Origin: Leptolyngbya sp. SIO4C1
Lineage (GTDB): Bacteria > Cyanobacteriota > Cyanobacteriia > Phormidesmidales > Phormidesmidaceae
DNA: 14,535 bases
Direction of reading: 5' to 3'
Assembly (NCBI GenBank): GCA_010671975.1
Contig: JAAHIA010000080.1
Location: 1 to 14,535 of the forward strand
The translations under genes were made by a program, and so were the position numbers. Below, piece after piece: positions 13,941-14,535 of the stretch; within the stretch, counting starts at the first letter, position 1, and every line of letters begins with the position of its first letter. The notes under the pieces were generated by a model, which worked only from the letters and a program-made list of their open reading frames with translations, was not told where the DNA came from and ran no database searches.

Positions 13941-14535
13941 ATGACATCTACGTTAGAGACTGCTGCCATTCTAGAAGTACTGCGCCCGGTGCAGGATCCA
14001 GAGCTGCGCCAGAGCCTAGTCGACCTCAACATGATTCGCAACGTCGCCGTTGAAGGCGGGCAGGTCAGCTTTACGCTGGTGTTGACCACACCGGCCTGCC
14101 CGCTGCGAGAATTTATCGTCGAAGACTGTGAGAAAGCGGTTCGCACCCTGCCAGGCGTCGAGGGCGTTAGCATCGAAGTCACAGCCGAAACGCCGCAGCA
14201 GAAGGCACTGCCCAACCAGCAGGGCATTGGCGGGGTAAAAAACATTTTGGCGGTCTCTAGCGGTAAAGGCGGCGTTGGCAAAAGCACCGTTGCTATCAAT
14301 TTGGCGGTGGCGCTGGCACAGACCGGAGCCGCTGTCGGGCTAATTGACGCTGATATCTACGGACCGAATGCCCCCACGATGATGGGCCTAGCTGATGCCA
14401 ACGTTGTCGTGCGCGACGGCAGCGACGGGCAGGAGCTTGAGCCGGCCTTCAACTATGGCGTCAAAATGGTCTCGATGGGCTTTTTAATTGATCCCGACCA
14501 GCCTGTGATTTGGCGCGGGCCGATGCTCAACGGCA
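13941..14535 (+). CDS. mrp: Mrp/ApbC (NBP35-like) iron-sulfur cluster carrier ATPase, 5' part (runs off right edge)
   Basis: The first 198 codons of an Mrp-family P-loop ATPase, about 55 percent of the usual length. Residues 5-85 form a MIP18-like domain (VLRPVQDPELRQSLVDLNMI, and TTPACPLREFI with C53). Then VKNILAVSSGKGGVGKST (99-116) carries the deviant Walker A of the MinD/ParA/Mrp class, followed by GLIDADIYGPN (133-143) and VIWRGPMLNG at the edge. Family members bind and transfer Fe-S clusters in the cytoplasm, using a CxxC further on that lies outside this window. The wording closely follows cyanobacterial Mrp. The start is ATG 13941, with no clear Shine-Dalgarno; the leader has hairpins noted separately. 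Confidence 0.93.
   Translation, partial: MTSTLETAAILEVLRPVQDPELRQSLVDLNMIRNVAVEGGQVSFTLVLTTPACPLREFIVEDCEKAVRTLPGVEGVSIEVTAETPQQKALPNQQGIGGVKNILAVSSGKGGVGKSTVAINLAVALAQTGAAVGLIDADIYGPNAPTMMGLADANVVVRDGSDGQELEPAFNYGVKMVSMGFLIDPDQPVIWRGPMLNG

Noticed and set aside
1..14535. CRISPR array, insertion sequence, phage or toxin-antitoxin module
   Set aside because: No regularly spaced repeats, transposase or integrase motifs, terminal inverted repeats or small paired toxin-like genes were found on either strand.

Overview
The window comes from a cyanobacterial chromosome. Four genes are diagnostic or strongly suggestive: a Thf1/Psb29 photosystem II biogenesis protein, a CpcT-type phycobilin lyase, an oxygen-dependent coproporphyrinogen III oxidase (HemF), and an Mrp ATPase with cyanobacterial wording. 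The octamer GCGATCGC (HIP1) also occurs about 18 times by my eye count, far above chance and typical of many cyanobacteria. Base composition is moderately GC-rich in genes. I see no tRNA, rRNA, CRISPR array, insertion sequence or prophage, so this is mostly ordinary chromosome.

Layout. At the left edge is the start of a minus-strand G8-domain protein (1-178), preceded by a good sigma-70-type promoter. A non-coding stretch (179-604) separates it from a minus-strand fused double-ATPase of an Opp/Dpp-type ABC transporter (605-2509). A CNNM/CorC-like membrane protein with CBS domains (2553-3671) diverges from the ABC gene. Next come three GT-C-type membrane glycosyltransferases: one on the minus strand (3686-5218) and two in tandem on the plus strand (5391-7043, 7066-8634). 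The divergent gap between them holds a perfect 13-bp tandem duplication.

From 8646 to 11153 there is a photosynthesis-flavoured block. The minus-strand run is thf1/psb29, then a small four-cysteine zinc-ribbon-like protein, then an exported PEP-CTERM protein. In my reading that last protein has a CpcT/CpeT-like domain. Divergent from thf1 is the cytoplasmic CpcT lyase. The window therefore seems to hold two members of one lyase family, one cytoplasmic and one secreted or surface-sorted, flanking the thf1 unit. This is the most unusual point in the window.

To the right are a minus-strand STAS-domain regulator whose stop codon shares a CTAG palindrome with the cpcT stop, minus-strand hemF, a roughly 460-base non-coding stretch, a plus-strand SRPBCC (START-like) protein with a perfect Shine-Dalgarno sequence, and the first 198 codons of mrp, which runs off the right edge.

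Functionally, HemF (haem, chlorophyll and bilin precursors), CpcT (bilin attachment), Thf1 (photosystem II and FtsH homeostasis) and Mrp (iron-sulfur cluster carriage) all serve the photosynthetic apparatus. They are not one operon. The glycosyltransferases, G8 protein, ABC ATPase and PEP-CTERM protein serve the envelope or uptake.
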